The notes: generated by a model from the sequence alone, not told the origin. 64,000 bases of DNA from UBA5436 sp050951845 (GCA_050951845.1 JBMNJV010000006.1:310001-374000); one strand, 5' to 3'. Shown: positions 48,599 to 58,382, counted from the stretch's first letter. Translations and numbers: made by a program.

Positions 48599-51103
48599 TT
48601 AATCCAGATAGATACTGCGCAGGATTTCAACACATTCATAAACGCTCATATTCGGAGTTAATTCCGGGCGGTAGACAAATTCTAAAAGCAACCAGTCAAT
48701 CGGCATTAACTCTTGAGTTGTAGTCCAATTTTGTTGGAAAATACTGTCCGGATAACGATAAGAATCGTTCGGCAAGCCCAGTGATTGAATGAATTCTTCC
48801 ATAATCAAATGATTCATTCCCTCGCGTCCCGGATAATCATTAGATACAGCCATCCGGGCATAAAAATTATAACCGTAGTAATCATGCCAATGCACCACAA
48901 AGCCCCAATTATTTTGAATATAATCTCCCTGGAAGATTTCTTCAAAATCAGCTAACGGTGCGATATGAAATTCATAATTATAATCGGTGGAACCTGCTTC
49001 CGCATATTGTATATCAAGACCGGTCAGTCTTTCTATGACGGGGATAATCATATTTAATCTGGCAAAATCAGCAGAGGTAGGCTGACCGAAAGTACCGATT
49101 CGAATCGGTGTTGTTGTATCCCAACGATTTAAGACTGCCGGCACGGACGGATCAAATTCATTCCCTCCGGCTATTTCCGGAAAATATTCTAAAGCATCTT
49201 CAATAAATTGCGGATCGAATTGATGGCGACGATTATATAACGGGCCATTTGCCAAAATGTCAGCTCTGGTGAAATCTTCCGCCTTTAATAAACCGGAGGT
49301 TGGCTGATTGACAGTTGTAGAGCTCATTGCCACATAGGCTGTTCTTCCTTTATAAGTAAACCTGAGCCAAGCTCCCTGAATTGTGCCAGTCACGCGAACC
49401 GGATTTTGCAATTTAGTAATTATACTGCCGTTCGGTGCACTTCTGATAATGGAATTGGCAACTATGTATCTGGTTACCTGCACCGGGTTCTTTTGCAAAA
49501 GTACAGCGTACACATAAGCCGTTTTTCCGTTATAGGTGAACTTAACCATATTGCCGACCAAAACACCTTGGACCTGACGACCGATCGGTAATGTAGCGGT
49601 AACTGCTCCGCTCGGGGTATTTCTCACATAAAGATTTTGTTTGGCATAACCTGTCATTGCCGGATTTCCGGTTGTCGTTAATGACATTGCCACATAAGCG
49701 GTTTTTCCGTTATAGCTGAACTTAAGCCATGCACCTTGAATTGTGCCTGTCACATGAAGCGGTCGCCACAGTTTGGTAATGATATTGCCGTTCGGGTTAT
49801 TTCTGATGATCGTATTCGCATAGATATAGCATGTTACTTGAACCGGTGTTCCTTGCAGCAGGGAAACATAGACATAGCCGGTTCTGCCGTTATAGGTGAA
49901 GCGCACCATATTACCGACCAGAACACCTTGAATTCGACGACCTTTTGCAATTGTACCTAAAACTAATCCGCCCGGACCGGTTCGGACGTTAACTATTTTT
50001 TTTGCATAGCCGGTAATTGCAGGATTTTTGGTTGTAATTAAACTCATTGCCACATAAGCAGTTCTTCCGTTATAGGTAAACCTGAGCCATGCTCCGTGGA
50101 TTGTGCCGCTCACAAACAGAGGCATTTTGAGTGTAGTGATTAAATTACCGTTCGGCGCACTTCTCAGCTTTGAATTGGCCGGGATATAACCTGTTACTTT
50201 AACCGGTGTGGCCTGCAGCAGTGAAACATAGATATAGCCGGTTCTGCCGTTGTAGGTAAAGCGTACCATGTTACCGACCAGAACACCTTGAACTTGACGA
50301 CCTTTGGGAATTGTTCCTAAAACTGATCCTCCCGGGCCGGTACGTACATTAACTGCACTTTTGGCATAACCGGTAATTGGCGGATTACCGGTTGTCGTTA
50401 CACTATTTGCCACATAGGCTGTAGTTCCGTTATAGGTAAACTTGAGCCAGGCTCCCCGGATTGTACCGGTCACAAACAAAGGCATTTTCAGAGTAGTGAT
50501 TATACTGCCGTTTGGTGCATTTCTGATTATTGAATCAGCATAGATATAGCGTGTTACTTGCCCGCCGGTAATTGAACGACCGGATAGTGCAGGCGGGGTC
50601 GTAGTTGCATCAGATTCAGCAATCTCACTCGATGTTTCTTCTGATGTTGCTGTTGTTTTTTCGGATACAGATTCTTCGGTTGCAGATTCTTGCTCTTTTG
50701 TTGCTGTCTCTTCGGTTGGTATTTCTTGTTCAGTTACAGGAGTTGTTTCCGGACTATCTGTTAAGTCTTCGTTTTCTGTTGTTTCTGCAAAAATATCTAC
50801 GGCAGCAGAAGTTTCAGTAATTTCTGCAGTTGAATCAGTCGTTACAACCGGTTCAGCTGATTCACTTGTTTCAGCAGATTCGGATGATTCACTTGTTTCA
50901 GCAGGTTCGGATGATTCAGATAATTCAGTTGTATCTTCCGTTTCTGTATTGTCTGTGGTTTCAATTGACTCTGCTGTTTCAGCAGTCTCTATGGTTTCCA
51001 TTGTCTCTGCAGCTACATTAAGCGAAGAGATATTGGTAAATGCCAGTGAGATTAATAGAATCCAAATAAATATTTTAATAACATTATTTTTTCTTTTAAG
51101 CAT
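48599..51103 (-). CDS. Secreted SH3-repeat protein with DUF2927-like C-terminal domain
   Basis: 834 residues: signal peptide, Ser/Glu/Thr stalk to about 180, seven SH3-like modules to about 600, then a DUF2927-like domain. That part has the family's LIMEEFIQSLGLPNDSYRYPDSIFQQNW segment, followed by LMPIDWLLLEFVYRPELTPNMS. DUF2927 has no settled function; its conserved Glu-rich helix suggests a metalloprotease-like fold, but no HExxH is present here (NHLIMEE is the nearest). GGAAGACG precedes the ATG and a good promoter lies at 51205-51233. Confidence 0.85.
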   Translation of the reverse strand: MLKRKNNVIKIFIWILLISLAFTNISSLNVAAETMETIETAETAESIETTDNTETEDTTELSESSEPAETSESSESAETSESAEPVVTTDSTAEITETSAAVDIFAETTENEDLTDSPETTPVTEQEIPTEETATKEQESATEESVSEKTTATSEETSSEIAESDATTTPPALSGRSITGGQVTRYIYADSIIRNAPNGSIITTLKMPLFVTGTIRGAWLKFTYNGTTAYVANSVTTTGNPPITGYAKSAVNVRTGPGGSVLGTIPKGRQVQGVLVGNMVRFTYNGRTGYIYVSLLQATPVKVTGYIPANSKLRSAPNGNLITTLKMPLFVSGTIHGAWLRFTYNGRTAYVAMSLITTKNPAITGYAKKIVNVRTGPGGLVLGTIAKGRRIQGVLVGNMVRFTYNGRTGYVYVSLLQGTPVQVTCYIYANTIIRNNPNGNIITKLWRPLHVTGTIQGAWLKFSYNGKTAYVAMSLTTTGNPAMTGYAKQNLYVRNTPSGAVTATLPIGRQVQGVLVGNMVKFTYNGKTAYVYAVLLQKNPVQVTRYIVANSIIRSAPNGSIITKLQNPVRVTGTIQGAWLRFTYKGRTAYVAMSSTTVNQPTSGLLKAEDFTRADILANGPLYNRRHQFDPQFIEDALEYFPEIAGGNEFDPSVPAVLNRWDTTTPIRIGTFGQPTSADFARLNMIIPVIERLTGLDIQYAEAGSTDYNYEFHIAPLADFEEIFQGDYIQNNWGFVVHWHDYYGYNFYARMAVSNDYPGREGMNHLIMEEFIQSLGLPNDSYRYPDSIFQQNWTTTQELMPIDWLLLEFVYRPELTPNMSVYECVEILRSIYLD

Positions 51104-51204
51104 TTTGTCGTCTTCCTATTCAATTTTTTATTCCGTATGTAAACAATAAAGATTTTGATAACACAGTGTAAACCACATTATGAAAATTATTTAACATCAT
51201 TTCG

Positions 51205-51233
51205 AGTATATTAGTTAATAAAATTTTATTCAA
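51205..51233 (-). promoter_or_regulatory. Sigma-A-type promoter of the DUF2927-like protein gene
   Basis: On the minus strand, TTGAAT and TATACT are 17 bases apart, about 100 bases before the ATG. It is the same element as at 16137-16165, with 25 or so of 29 bases in common. Confidence 0.62.
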
Positions 51234-51241
51234 TCAACGGA

Positions 51242-52450
51242 TTATTTTGCAATATAAATAATCGGCCTGTTTTTAATTTTTTGAATATAATGATTTTCTT
51301 CCATAGTTTTTAAGATTTTTTTAGCTTTGCTGACATTAGCGCGATTTTCTTTGATAATATCCAGTATTTCATTTTGTTCAATACCCGTGTTTTTGGCAAA
51401 GAACTTGTGTTGAGCTATGACAAATGCAATGTTTCTAGCTTCATCTGAATCAAAAAAGTCATCATTTCCAATTTTTTGCCAAGCTTCATTTAACAGTTCT
51501 TTGCTCTGTTTAACTTGATCTAATATATCTTTTTGTCCGGTTATGAGAATATCTGTAAAAGTGTCTACAAAATAATTTAATTCTCCTTGGTTTTTATGAC
51601 TGTTGGTTTGATAAAAAGAATCATAATAATCTTTAAATAAAATTTTAGCTCCTCTCGACAACGCCAAAGCCGACAAAGAACCAAATTGTTTTAATAGATA
51701 TTGGCTGCTTAAATATCTGCCCAGCCGGCCATTTCCATCATAAAACGGATGGATGTATTCAAAATAATAATGAAAAATTGCAGTTTTAATTAAACCGGGA
51801 ATTAAATCATTTGACATGAATCTCAATAAATTTGCAAGATACGTTTGAATATTCGCTTCACCGATTACACCTTCATGAAGGATTTCACCGGTTGCTGTGT
51901 TTTGTTTCTGTACGAAAACCGGATCTTTACGAAACAATATACCATCCGGTTGATCTTTTTGTTCGATTTCCCCTTCTAATAAAAAGTCATAACTTTTCCT
52001 GATACTTTCTACTGTATCCGGTATATGTAATTCATGATTCCAAACCGAATAATAAGATCTTACCATACTGGCCATTCTTGCAGACTGAATTTCTTTATTT
52101 CCGGCTATTTTTTTTGCTGTAACCAAAAGTTCTTTTCTGTTACTTGAAATACCCTCTAAATCATTCGTACTTTCTAATTCACTAATTATCAAATCCAACA
52201 TTAAACTTTCTAAAGCAATAGGAGGAAGATCGTTAATCAGGTTAGATAACTCTTTGTCTGCATCATACAAAAGTTCTGTCTTCTTCTGTATTGCAGCATT
52301 GTAAACATAATAAAGTTCCACATGCTCTTTATTTTTTGCAGTAAGAATGCTTAAATTCGTTTTTAATGTAGTTTCGAAATGATATCTGGTTTCTTTTGCT
52401 TCAAAATATTTTTCGTTATCTTTGTAATATAGTTTATATAAATATTCCAT
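51242..52450 (-). CDS. Fic family protein (class II, with winged-helix tail)
   Basis: About 402 residues from the ATG at 52450, which has AAAGGA five bases before it; an ATG at 52471 adds seven residues without a site. The Fic motif HPFYDGNGRLGR is complete, with catalytic His. An inhibitory helix motif, STNDLEG (matching [S/T]xxxE[G/N]), lies N-terminal, as in class II Fic proteins that hold their own AMP-transferase in check. The last 65 residues (NEILDIIKENRANVSKAKKILKTMEENHYI) look like a winged helix that could bind DNA. It targets an unknown protein by AMPylation or de-AMPylation. No antitoxin gene is adjacent. An inverted repeat covers its promoter, consistent with autoregulation. Confidence 0.92.
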   Translation of the reverse strand: MEYLYKLYYKDNEKYFEAKETRYHFETTLKTNLSILTAKNKEHVELYYVYNAAIQKKTELLYDADKELSNLINDLPPIALESLMLDLIISELESTNDLEGISSNRKELLVTAKKIAGNKEIQSARMASMVRSYYSVWNHELHIPDTVESIRKSYDFLLEGEIEQKDQPDGILFRKDPVFVQKQNTATGEILHEGVIGEANIQTYLANLLRFMSNDLIPGLIKTAIFHYYFEYIHPFYDGNGRLGRYLSSQYLLKQFGSLSALALSRGAKILFKDYYDSFYQTNSHKNQGELNYFVDTFTDILITGQKDILDQVKQSKELLNEAWQKIGNDDFFDSDEARNIAFVIAQHKFFAKNTGIEQNEILDIIKENRANVSKAKKILKTMEENHYIQKIKNRPIIYIAK

Positions 52451-52501
52451 ATATCCTTTTCCTTCATTCATTATTTCCGGCTTTTTCTTTGTTTTTTTAA
52501 T

Positions 52502-52560
52502 ATTGTATCAGATTTTTGAATTATAAATTCAAAAAAATAAGTTTTTTAATTTATAATTCA
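52502..52560 (-). promoter_or_regulatory. Promoter and putative operator of the Fic gene
   Basis: On the minus strand an extended -10, TGATACAAT, lies about 50 bases before the preferred ATG. Upstream, TGAATTTATAATTCA (52517-52531) is a near-palindrome, and a second half-match TGAATTATAAATT lies at 52548-52560. The two are inverted relative to each other. The first overlaps the -35 region, which suits a repressor such as the Fic winged helix itself. Confidence 0.5.
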
Positions 52561-52592
52561 TTTTTCCGTTTTTAAAATCTAAAAAAATAAAA

Positions 52593-52623
52593 AAATCTCT
52601 TTATTTTAAAAACAAAGAGATTT
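52593..52623 (-). terminator. Rho-independent terminator of ridA
   Basis: On the minus strand AAATCTCTTT, an A/T loop, then AAAGAGATTT and TTTTATTTTTTT. It lies about 90 bases after the ridA stop and before the Fic promoter. Confidence 0.78.
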
Positions 52624-52711
52624 CTTGTGATATACGTTGATACTTTAAGTGTTTGTTTTAATTCTTATTTTTTCTTATTACTTCTTCTTTTACTTACTGT
52701 TATTTACGGTT

Positions 52712-53095
52712 TCATTCGCTGATCAAAGCAATTGCTTCGATTTCAACTTTGGCACCTTTGGGAACGGCTCCTACTTCAATGGCGGATCTGCATGGTGCAT
52801 CACCCGTGAAAAAAGATGCATAGACTTCATTCATTGCTGCAAAATCATTGATATCCTGTAAAAATACTGTCAATTTAATTGCCTGATCCAGACTGCTCCC
52901 TGCATCTTCTAAAATTGCAGATACATTACGCATAGATTGGGCTGTTTGTTCTTCAATAGTTTCCGGCATTTCACCTGTATTCGGATCAATCGGCAATTGA
53001 CCGGAAGTAAAAACAAATTTACCTACTTTCATACCTTGTGAATATGCTCCCACAGCCGCCGGAGCTTTTTCTGTTGCAATAATTTTTCTTTTCAT
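52712..53095 (-). CDS. ridA: RidA family enamine/imine deaminase
   Basis: 127 residues, the full family length. It hydrolyses reactive enamines and imines, such as 2-aminoacrylate, made by PLP enzymes. The conserved arginine is in DAPCRSAIEVGAVPKGAKVEIEAIA near residue 105, and the N-terminal GAYSQGM and TSGQLPIDPNTGE are typical. AGAAGGAAG before the ATG supports the start. It is an ordinary metabolic gene inside the island, with its own terminator. Confidence 0.95.
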   Translation of the reverse strand: MKRKIIATEKAPAAVGAYSQGMKVGKFVFTSGQLPIDPNTGEMPETIEEQTAQSMRNVSAILEDAGSSLDQAIKLTVFLQDINDFAAMNEVYASFFTGDAPCRSAIEVGAVPKGAKVEIEAIALISE

Positions 53096-53246
53096 AATTC
53101 AATCTTCCTTCTCTTATCAATTTTCATTCTTTTAAATCAAATATTTATGCTTAAATCTATTTAATCTTAAATCAATTTTTTCTGAATAGTCAAGTATAAT
53201 ACGAGCAAGAAGTTGTTCGAAACTGATGATCCGTAAATTAATCCGG

Positions 53247-56200
53247 CTATAGGTTAAAGTAATTATGAATTCCTTTAACTACCGCATTTGCCAGGATTTT
53301 TTGATACTGAGAGGTCTTCAGTTTTTGCAATTCTGCAGGGTTTGACATAAAACCGAGTTCCAACAATACCGCAGGCATCTTTGTTTCACGTAATACTACG
53401 AATGCATTTCTCAGAACACCCTGATCAACCGCACCTGTATCGTTTATTAATATACGATGAAGCTCTTCAGCCAGTTTGCGGCTTTCTTCCACTCTGACCG
53501 GATCATTATGCTTTTCCTTATTGATCACAGGCGGCGATTCTTTAGAATATTTATAATAGAATGTTGCTATTCCGTTTGCATAAGAATTGGTAGCGGCATT
53601 ATTATGCACACTTACATATATATCAGGCTGCTTGCTGTTAGCATCTGCCGCACGGTCATATATATCCTTATAAACATCAGAAGTGCGCGACATAATAACT
53701 CGATAATTCAGTTTTTCCAGACCCGTTTTTACTAAATCGGCAATTTTCAGGTTGAGAGTTTCTTCCCGGATTCCGTTGTAAAACGCACCGCTGTCAATAC
53801 CACCATGTCCCGGATCGAGGTAAACGCTTTTTGGTGAAGAAACGGTTTCGGTAAATTTTGCTGCTATATATGCAGTTCTGCCGTTATAGGTTATTCTGAT
53901 CCACGCACCCTCGCGATAGCCCGTTATCTTGGTGCCTCTCGGTAATGTGCCAAGTAATACTTCTGAATTCTTTGCCGGGCGTACGGCTAATGTCCGGCTT
54001 TTGACATAAAACAATTCAGGTGTTGCCGTCGGTGCAGGATCCGTAAATTTTGCCGCTATGTAGGCTGTCTGACCGTTATAAGTTGTTCTGATCCATACCC
54101 CTTCACGATAACCTGTTATCTTGGTTCCTTGAGTTAATTTGCCAAGCAAAACTGTTGAATTCTTTGCCGGGCGCACAGCTAATGATCTGCTTTGGACATA
54201 GAAATCAGTTGTTACCGGCGGTGTAGAATCTGTAAATTTTGCCGCTATGTAAGCTGTCTGACCGTTATAAGTTGTTCTGATCCATGCGTTTTCACGCGTG
54301 CCGTAAACCGGGTCTCCTTTTGCTAACAAACCGAGTAATTCTGTTGAGTCTTTAGCAGGACGTACCGCTAAAGATCTGCTTTGGACATAAAATACTTCAG
54401 AACCAACCGAATTAGTGGTTTTGCTATAATCAGTATACATAATGCTGAGATCCAAATTATACGGATAACCTGCAAGACGAGCTTCGTTGGTAAATTGCCA
54501 CAAACCGTATTCTCCGCTGTATGCAGGAGAGTTAGTTTTATAATTGGCAACCCATACCGGATAGTTATTCAAACGGTCCATTTCTATTTTGTTGTTTAAC
54601 CACCAGGCACTGCCGTATATTCCGGTATAGATACCCTGGCCTTCAAGTGTTGTAATAAATCCTGATGCAGCATCTGTTAAGAGTTTTGCCGGAACATCTT
54701 TTTGGAACTTATCGTTCTCCGTATCCCAGAATATCGGCAGATTAAAGGTTTTGTTCTGAATATGTTTCAAAACTTCATTCGCTTCACCGATTCCTTCTTG
54801 CCGGTTTGCTGCGATTGAATACCAGTATCCGCCTACGGGAACATTTCTGCTTGTAAACTCATCGTAGAATCGCTCAAAATGTTCATCTTTGAAATATCCT
54901 TTACCGCTTACCCGATCAGAAGTTCCTATTCTTAAAATTACACCGGATATTTGTTTGGAAATTAAATCAAAGTCCATCAATTCAGGATCTTGCCATTGAG
55001 ATATATCCAAAATCAAACCGAGACCGGCTTTTGTCGTAAGTCTTGTTGCGATAAAAGCTTCTTTCCCTTTATATTCGATTCTGGTCCAGGCACCTTCTCG
55101 GTAACCTTTAAGCAATGTTCCGCTCGGTAAAACACCCAATGAAGTTTTTGCATCTTTATAAGGCCGGACGGAGACTTTATTAATCGTATAGAATGTTTCC
55201 AGAATCAGCGGCGGTGTAGTGTCCGTAAATTTTGCCGCTATATAACCTGTCTTACCGTTATAGGTTATTCTGATCCATACACCCTCCCGATAACCGCTGA
55301 TCTTGGTTCCCTGAGTTAATAATCCTAGCAGTTCCGTCGAATTTTTCGCAGGACGGACTGCCAATGATCTTGTTTGGACATATAAAATTTCTTCAACTTG
55401 CGGTGCAGGTGGTGTCGTATCTGTAAATCTTGCCGCTATATAAGCTGTCTTACCGTTATAAGTGATTCTGATCCATGCACCCTCCCGGTAACCGCTGATC
55501 TCGGTTCCCTGCGTTAATAATCCGAGCAATTCCGTTGAATTTTTCGCAGGACGGACTGCCAATGATCGTGTTTGGACATATAAAACTTCTTCAGCTGTTC
55601 CGTTTTTTGAGATTGACGGTACTTCTGAATCTTTTTCAGTTTGTTCCGGTTCTGTCTGTTCCGGGCTGCTGTTTTGAGTTATAGACCGCTTTTCATTAAT
55701 CTCGGATGTTCCGGTAATTTCTTCTGAAACATCTTCCGCAACTGTTTCAGTCGTTTCTTCTGAAACATTTTCCGCAACTGTTTCAGTAACAGGTTCTGAA
55801 ACTTCGTCCCCGACAGTTGCTGAAGTTTGTTCCGGAATATTTTCAGCTTCAGTCGGATTGGGTTCATTATTCTCCATGCGAGTTTGATCGGATTTACTCG
55901 TTTCTTCAGTACCGGCTATTTCAGAACTTGCAGTTGTTTGGCTTTCCGCATTACTTCCGGTAATCTTATTCTCTTTGCTGTCCGGATCATCCGAATTATT
56001 CCCTGAAAACTCCGTTTCCGGTGCAATTAAAGAATTAGCGTCGCCGATAATATCTGTGGAAGATGTTTCAGAATCTTCCACTGTATTTCTTGAAAATTCA
56101 TTTGGCACATTCTCTGATTTTACCGTCTCATCAGCCGGATTACCGGCCCCGGCAAAATCAAGCGATAAATCCGTTGACTCTGAATTACTTTCAGTTTCAA

Positions 56201-56354
56201 CCGACGCAGCAGATTCCGCCGCTTCTGCTTCTGTATCATCTTCCGGCGCCTCCGCTTTAACAATCACCGGCTGCGAAAAGAAAACATATACCAGACATAA
56301 TGCCAATAAACTCAGGAACAAATAATAGCGTTTTCGTTTTACTTGGTTTTTCAT
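53247..56354 (-). CDS. Secreted two-enzyme cell-wall hydrolase: SH3 modules, GH25 and N-acetylmuramoyl-L-alanine amidase
   Basis: About 1035 residues from ATG 56354 (GGAGA nine bases before it; 56402 lacks a site). Order (numbered from 56402): signal peptide, acidic stalk to about 270, three SH3-like modules, GH25 muramidase (about 461-662), three more SH3 modules, then an amidase_3 domain (about 860-1051). GH25 has LDISQWQ and the catalytic pair region FWDTEND. The amidase has zinc-site motifs LDPGHGG, a Glu in REETLNLKIA and SVHNNA, with the late Glu in LLELGFMSN. One protein could cut both glycan and peptide links of peptidoglycan. SH3 modules are of the YVQ-LAVRP type, as in the flanking gene at 56441. 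Confidence 0.93.
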   Translation of the reverse strand: MKNQVKRKRYYLFLSLLALCLVYVFFSQPVIVKAEAPEDDTEAEAAESAASVETESNSESTDLSLDFAGAGNPADETVKSENVPNEFSRNTVEDSETSSTDIIGDANSLIAPETEFSGNNSDDPDSKENKITGSNAESQTTASSEIAGTEETSKSDQTRMENNEPNPTEAENIPEQTSATVGDEVSEPVTETVAENVSEETTETVAEDVSEEITGTSEINEKRSITQNSSPEQTEPEQTEKDSEVPSISKNGTAEEVLYVQTRSLAVRPAKNSTELLGLLTQGTEISGYREGAWIRITYNGKTAYIAARFTDTTPPAPQVEEILYVQTRSLAVRPAKNSTELLGLLTQGTKISGYREGVWIRITYNGKTGYIAAKFTDTTPPLILETFYTINKVSVRPYKDAKTSLGVLPSGTLLKGYREGAWTRIEYKGKEAFIATRLTTKAGLGLILDISQWQDPELMDFDLISKQISGVILRIGTSDRVSGKGYFKDEHFERFYDEFTSRNVPVGGYWYSIAANRQEGIGEANEVLKHIQNKTFNLPIFWDTENDKFQKDVPAKLLTDAASGFITTLEGQGIYTGIYGSAWWLNNKIEMDRLNNYPVWVANYKTNSPAYSGEYGLWQFTNEARLAGYPYNLDLSIMYTDYSKTTNSVGSEVFYVQSRSLAVRPAKDSTELLGLLAKGDPVYGTRENAWIRTTYNGQTAYIAAKFTDSTPPVTTDFYVQSRSLAVRPAKNSTVLLGKLTQGTKITGYREGVWIRTTYNGQTAYIAAKFTDPAPTATPELFYVKSRTLAVRPAKNSEVLLGTLPRGTKITGYREGAWIRITYNGRTAYIAAKFTETVSSPKSVYLDPGHGGIDSGAFYNGIREETLNLKIADLVKTGLEKLNYRVIMSRTSDVYKDIYDRAADANSKQPDIYVSVHNNAATNSYANGIATFYYKYSKESPPVINKEKHNDPVRVEESRKLAEELHRILINDTGAVDQGVLRNAFVVLRETKMPAVLLELGFMSNPAELQKLKTSQYQKILANAVVKGIHNYFNL

Positions 56355-56440
56355 ATTATAGTCTCCGCTATATAAATCATTTTTATTTTCACCGTTCAGC
56401 ATACTTCATTATATAAATTAAATTATGACTTATATAATAC

Positions 56441-58297
56441 TTACTTATAAACCGGACGTGCAAAACCTCTGATTACTCTTTCTCCTATTGCATATTGTTT
56501 TCTTTCAACATAACCGATACCCCATTCTTCCGGGAACATATTGCCGTCTATCGAATAAAAATATCCGTTATGAACACTTTCGACAATTGAAATATGGCCG
56601 GGAATTTCGTTATTCGGCTGACTGGTTGCATCCCAATTAAAGAATGCCAAATCTCCCGGACGAGGTGTTATTGTACCATCTTCAATCCATTGGCCCCTAT
56701 TCATAAAAAACTGCATATGATAAGGAACATAAGACTCACTGCCGATAATATCCGTTGTGTTGGTTTGTATCCCGATAAAACTTACAAAAACATCGCACCA
56801 ATGATCCCAATAACCAACTTTCATGCCCCGCGGCAAATCAGGCTGATTATTAAATGTATCTATAATATATTTGTGCCCCATATTACGTTCATTAGTACCG
56901 ATCCATTTACGTGCCTCATCCAGTATCATATCAAGCTTTTGGACACCGGTTCTGGGGTCCACTACTTCATAGGAAGTAAACTTCGCCGCTATGTAAGCGG
57001 TCTTTCCCTGATAGATAAATCTGACCCATGCACCTTCACGATAACCCTCAAGCTTAGCTCCTTTCGAAAATAAGCCCAGCAATTTCGTTGAATTTTTAGC
57101 AGGGCGAATTGCTAATGATCTGGATTTGACGTAAAAAGTTGTCAGAGGCGGAGCTTTTACATCGGTAAATTTTGTTGCCACATAGGCTGTCTTGCCGTTA
57201 TAGGTAATCCTGGTCCATGCACCCTCGCAATAACCGGAAATCTTCGTTCCTTTATATAAAGAACCCAGGGAAACTTTTGAATTTTTGGCCGGACGTACTG
57301 CTAAAGTTGTAGTCTGAACATATGATGTTTCCAAGATCGCCGGGAGTGTCACATCGGTAAACTTGGCAGCCACATAGGCTGTGTTACCGTTATAAGTAAA
57401 CCGGATCCATGCACCTTCGCGATAGCCGTTAACCTGTGTGCCCCTTCTCAATGAGCCGACTGAAACCGTCGAGTTCTTTGCCGGACGCACCGCTAAGGAC
57501 CTTGTCTGAACATATAGAGTTTCTATAGGTGGTGGTGTGACATCGGTAAACTTGGCAGCCACATAAGCTGTTTTATTATTGTAAGTAATTCTGAGCCATA
57601 CCCCCTCACGATAACCGTTAACTTGGGTTCCTTTCGTTAATAAACCCAGTAAAGCTGTTGAATTCTTGGCCGGACGTACTGCCAAGGTCGCAGTTTGGAC
57701 ATATAAAGTTTCCAAAACAGGCTCGGGCTCAGGCTCAGGTTGGGGTTTGGTCTCCGGTTCGGAATCAGGTTTAGTTTCATTTGAAGTTTCCCCGGCCACT
57801 TGTTCTTGACTAACCGGATTCGGCACCGTCTGTGTTCTTGAGAAATTATTGATAATATCTGCCTGAGAATCTTCTTGCGAAGACTCTTCTTTCATGGCAA
57901 CTGTAGGTTCAGAATCCGGATTATCTGCTGAGCTTGCAACATCTGCTGAATTTTCAAGATCTTTTTCGACATTTTTTGCATCTTCAAATGCAAAACTTTC
58001 CGCCATCCTTTGCAGACTGATCTCCTGATCACTTAACGTAATATCTGTTTGCTCAAGATCATCTTGCTCAATTGTTGGCGGAATTGCATCCGGAGAATCC
58101 AATTCGGTTTCCGGTGCAGATTCTGCGGAAGTTGTTGCAGAACTATCGGTTTCCGCCGGTGCAGATAAATTATCTGAACCGGCTTCAATGACATCGGCTG
58201 AAACCGATATATTCATGGAAAACAGACCTAAGATCATACCCATTGCCAATATTCCGCTGCATAAAAATCTGGAAACTATCTTTTTTTGTTTTTTCAC
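56441..58297 (-). CDS. Secreted SH3-repeat protein with CHAP-like C-terminal peptidase domain
   Basis: About 618 residues from a GTG start at 58297, with AGAGGAG five bases before it; a TTG at 58312 would put the ribosome site inside the gene. A signal peptide and a stalk rich in Glu, Ser and Pro (EPEPEPEP-like, about 185-195) are followed by four SH3-like modules of YVQ-LAVRP type. A CHAP-like domain then has Cys501 (HWCDVFVSF) and His568 (GHISIVES). It is the paralogue of 14289-16037 but without mixed modules. It is probably the first gene of an operon with 53247-56354. Confidence 0.88.
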   Translation of the reverse strand: MKKQKKIVSRFLCSGILAMGMILGLFSMNISVSADVIEAGSDNLSAPAETDSSATTSAESAPETELDSPDAIPPTIEQDDLEQTDITLSDQEISLQRMAESFAFEDAKNVEKDLENSADVASSADNPDSEPTVAMKEESSQEDSQADIINNFSRTQTVPNPVSQEQVAGETSNETKPDSEPETKPQPEPEPEPVLETLYVQTATLAVRPAKNSTALLGLLTKGTQVNGYREGVWLRITYNNKTAYVAAKFTDVTPPPIETLYVQTRSLAVRPAKNSTVSVGSLRRGTQVNGYREGAWIRFTYNGNTAYVAAKFTDVTLPAILETSYVQTTTLAVRPAKNSKVSLGSLYKGTKISGYCEGAWTRITYNGKTAYVATKFTDVKAPPLTTFYVKSRSLAIRPAKNSTKLLGLFSKGAKLEGYREGAWVRFIYQGKTAYIAAKFTSYEVVDPRTGVQKLDMILDEARKWIGTNERNMGHKYIIDTFNNQPDLPRGMKVGYWDHWCDVFVSFIGIQTNTTDIIGSESYVPYHMQFFMNRGQWIEDGTITPRPGDLAFFNWDATSQPNNEIPGHISIVESVHNGYFYSIDGNMFPEEWGIGYVERKQYAIGERVIRGFARPVYK

Positions 58298-58336
58298 AAT
58301 TACTCCTCTCAAACTCTTAACTATATATCTAAGCAG

Positions 58337-58367
58337 ATTATAATTAAAAAATCACCATATTCGTCAA
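58337..58367 (-). promoter_or_regulatory. Candidate promoter of the CHAP protein gene at 58297
   Basis: On the minus strand TTGACG and TATAAT are separated by 19 bases, about 40 bases before the GTG. The spacing is longer than optimal. Confidence 0.42.
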
Positions 58368-58382
58368 TAAATAAATTATAAT

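Noticed and set aside
12202..58297. LPXTG-type cell-wall sorting signals on the secreted proteins
   Set aside because: All intact C-termini end in folded-domain sequence with no sorting motif, membrane segment or positive tail.
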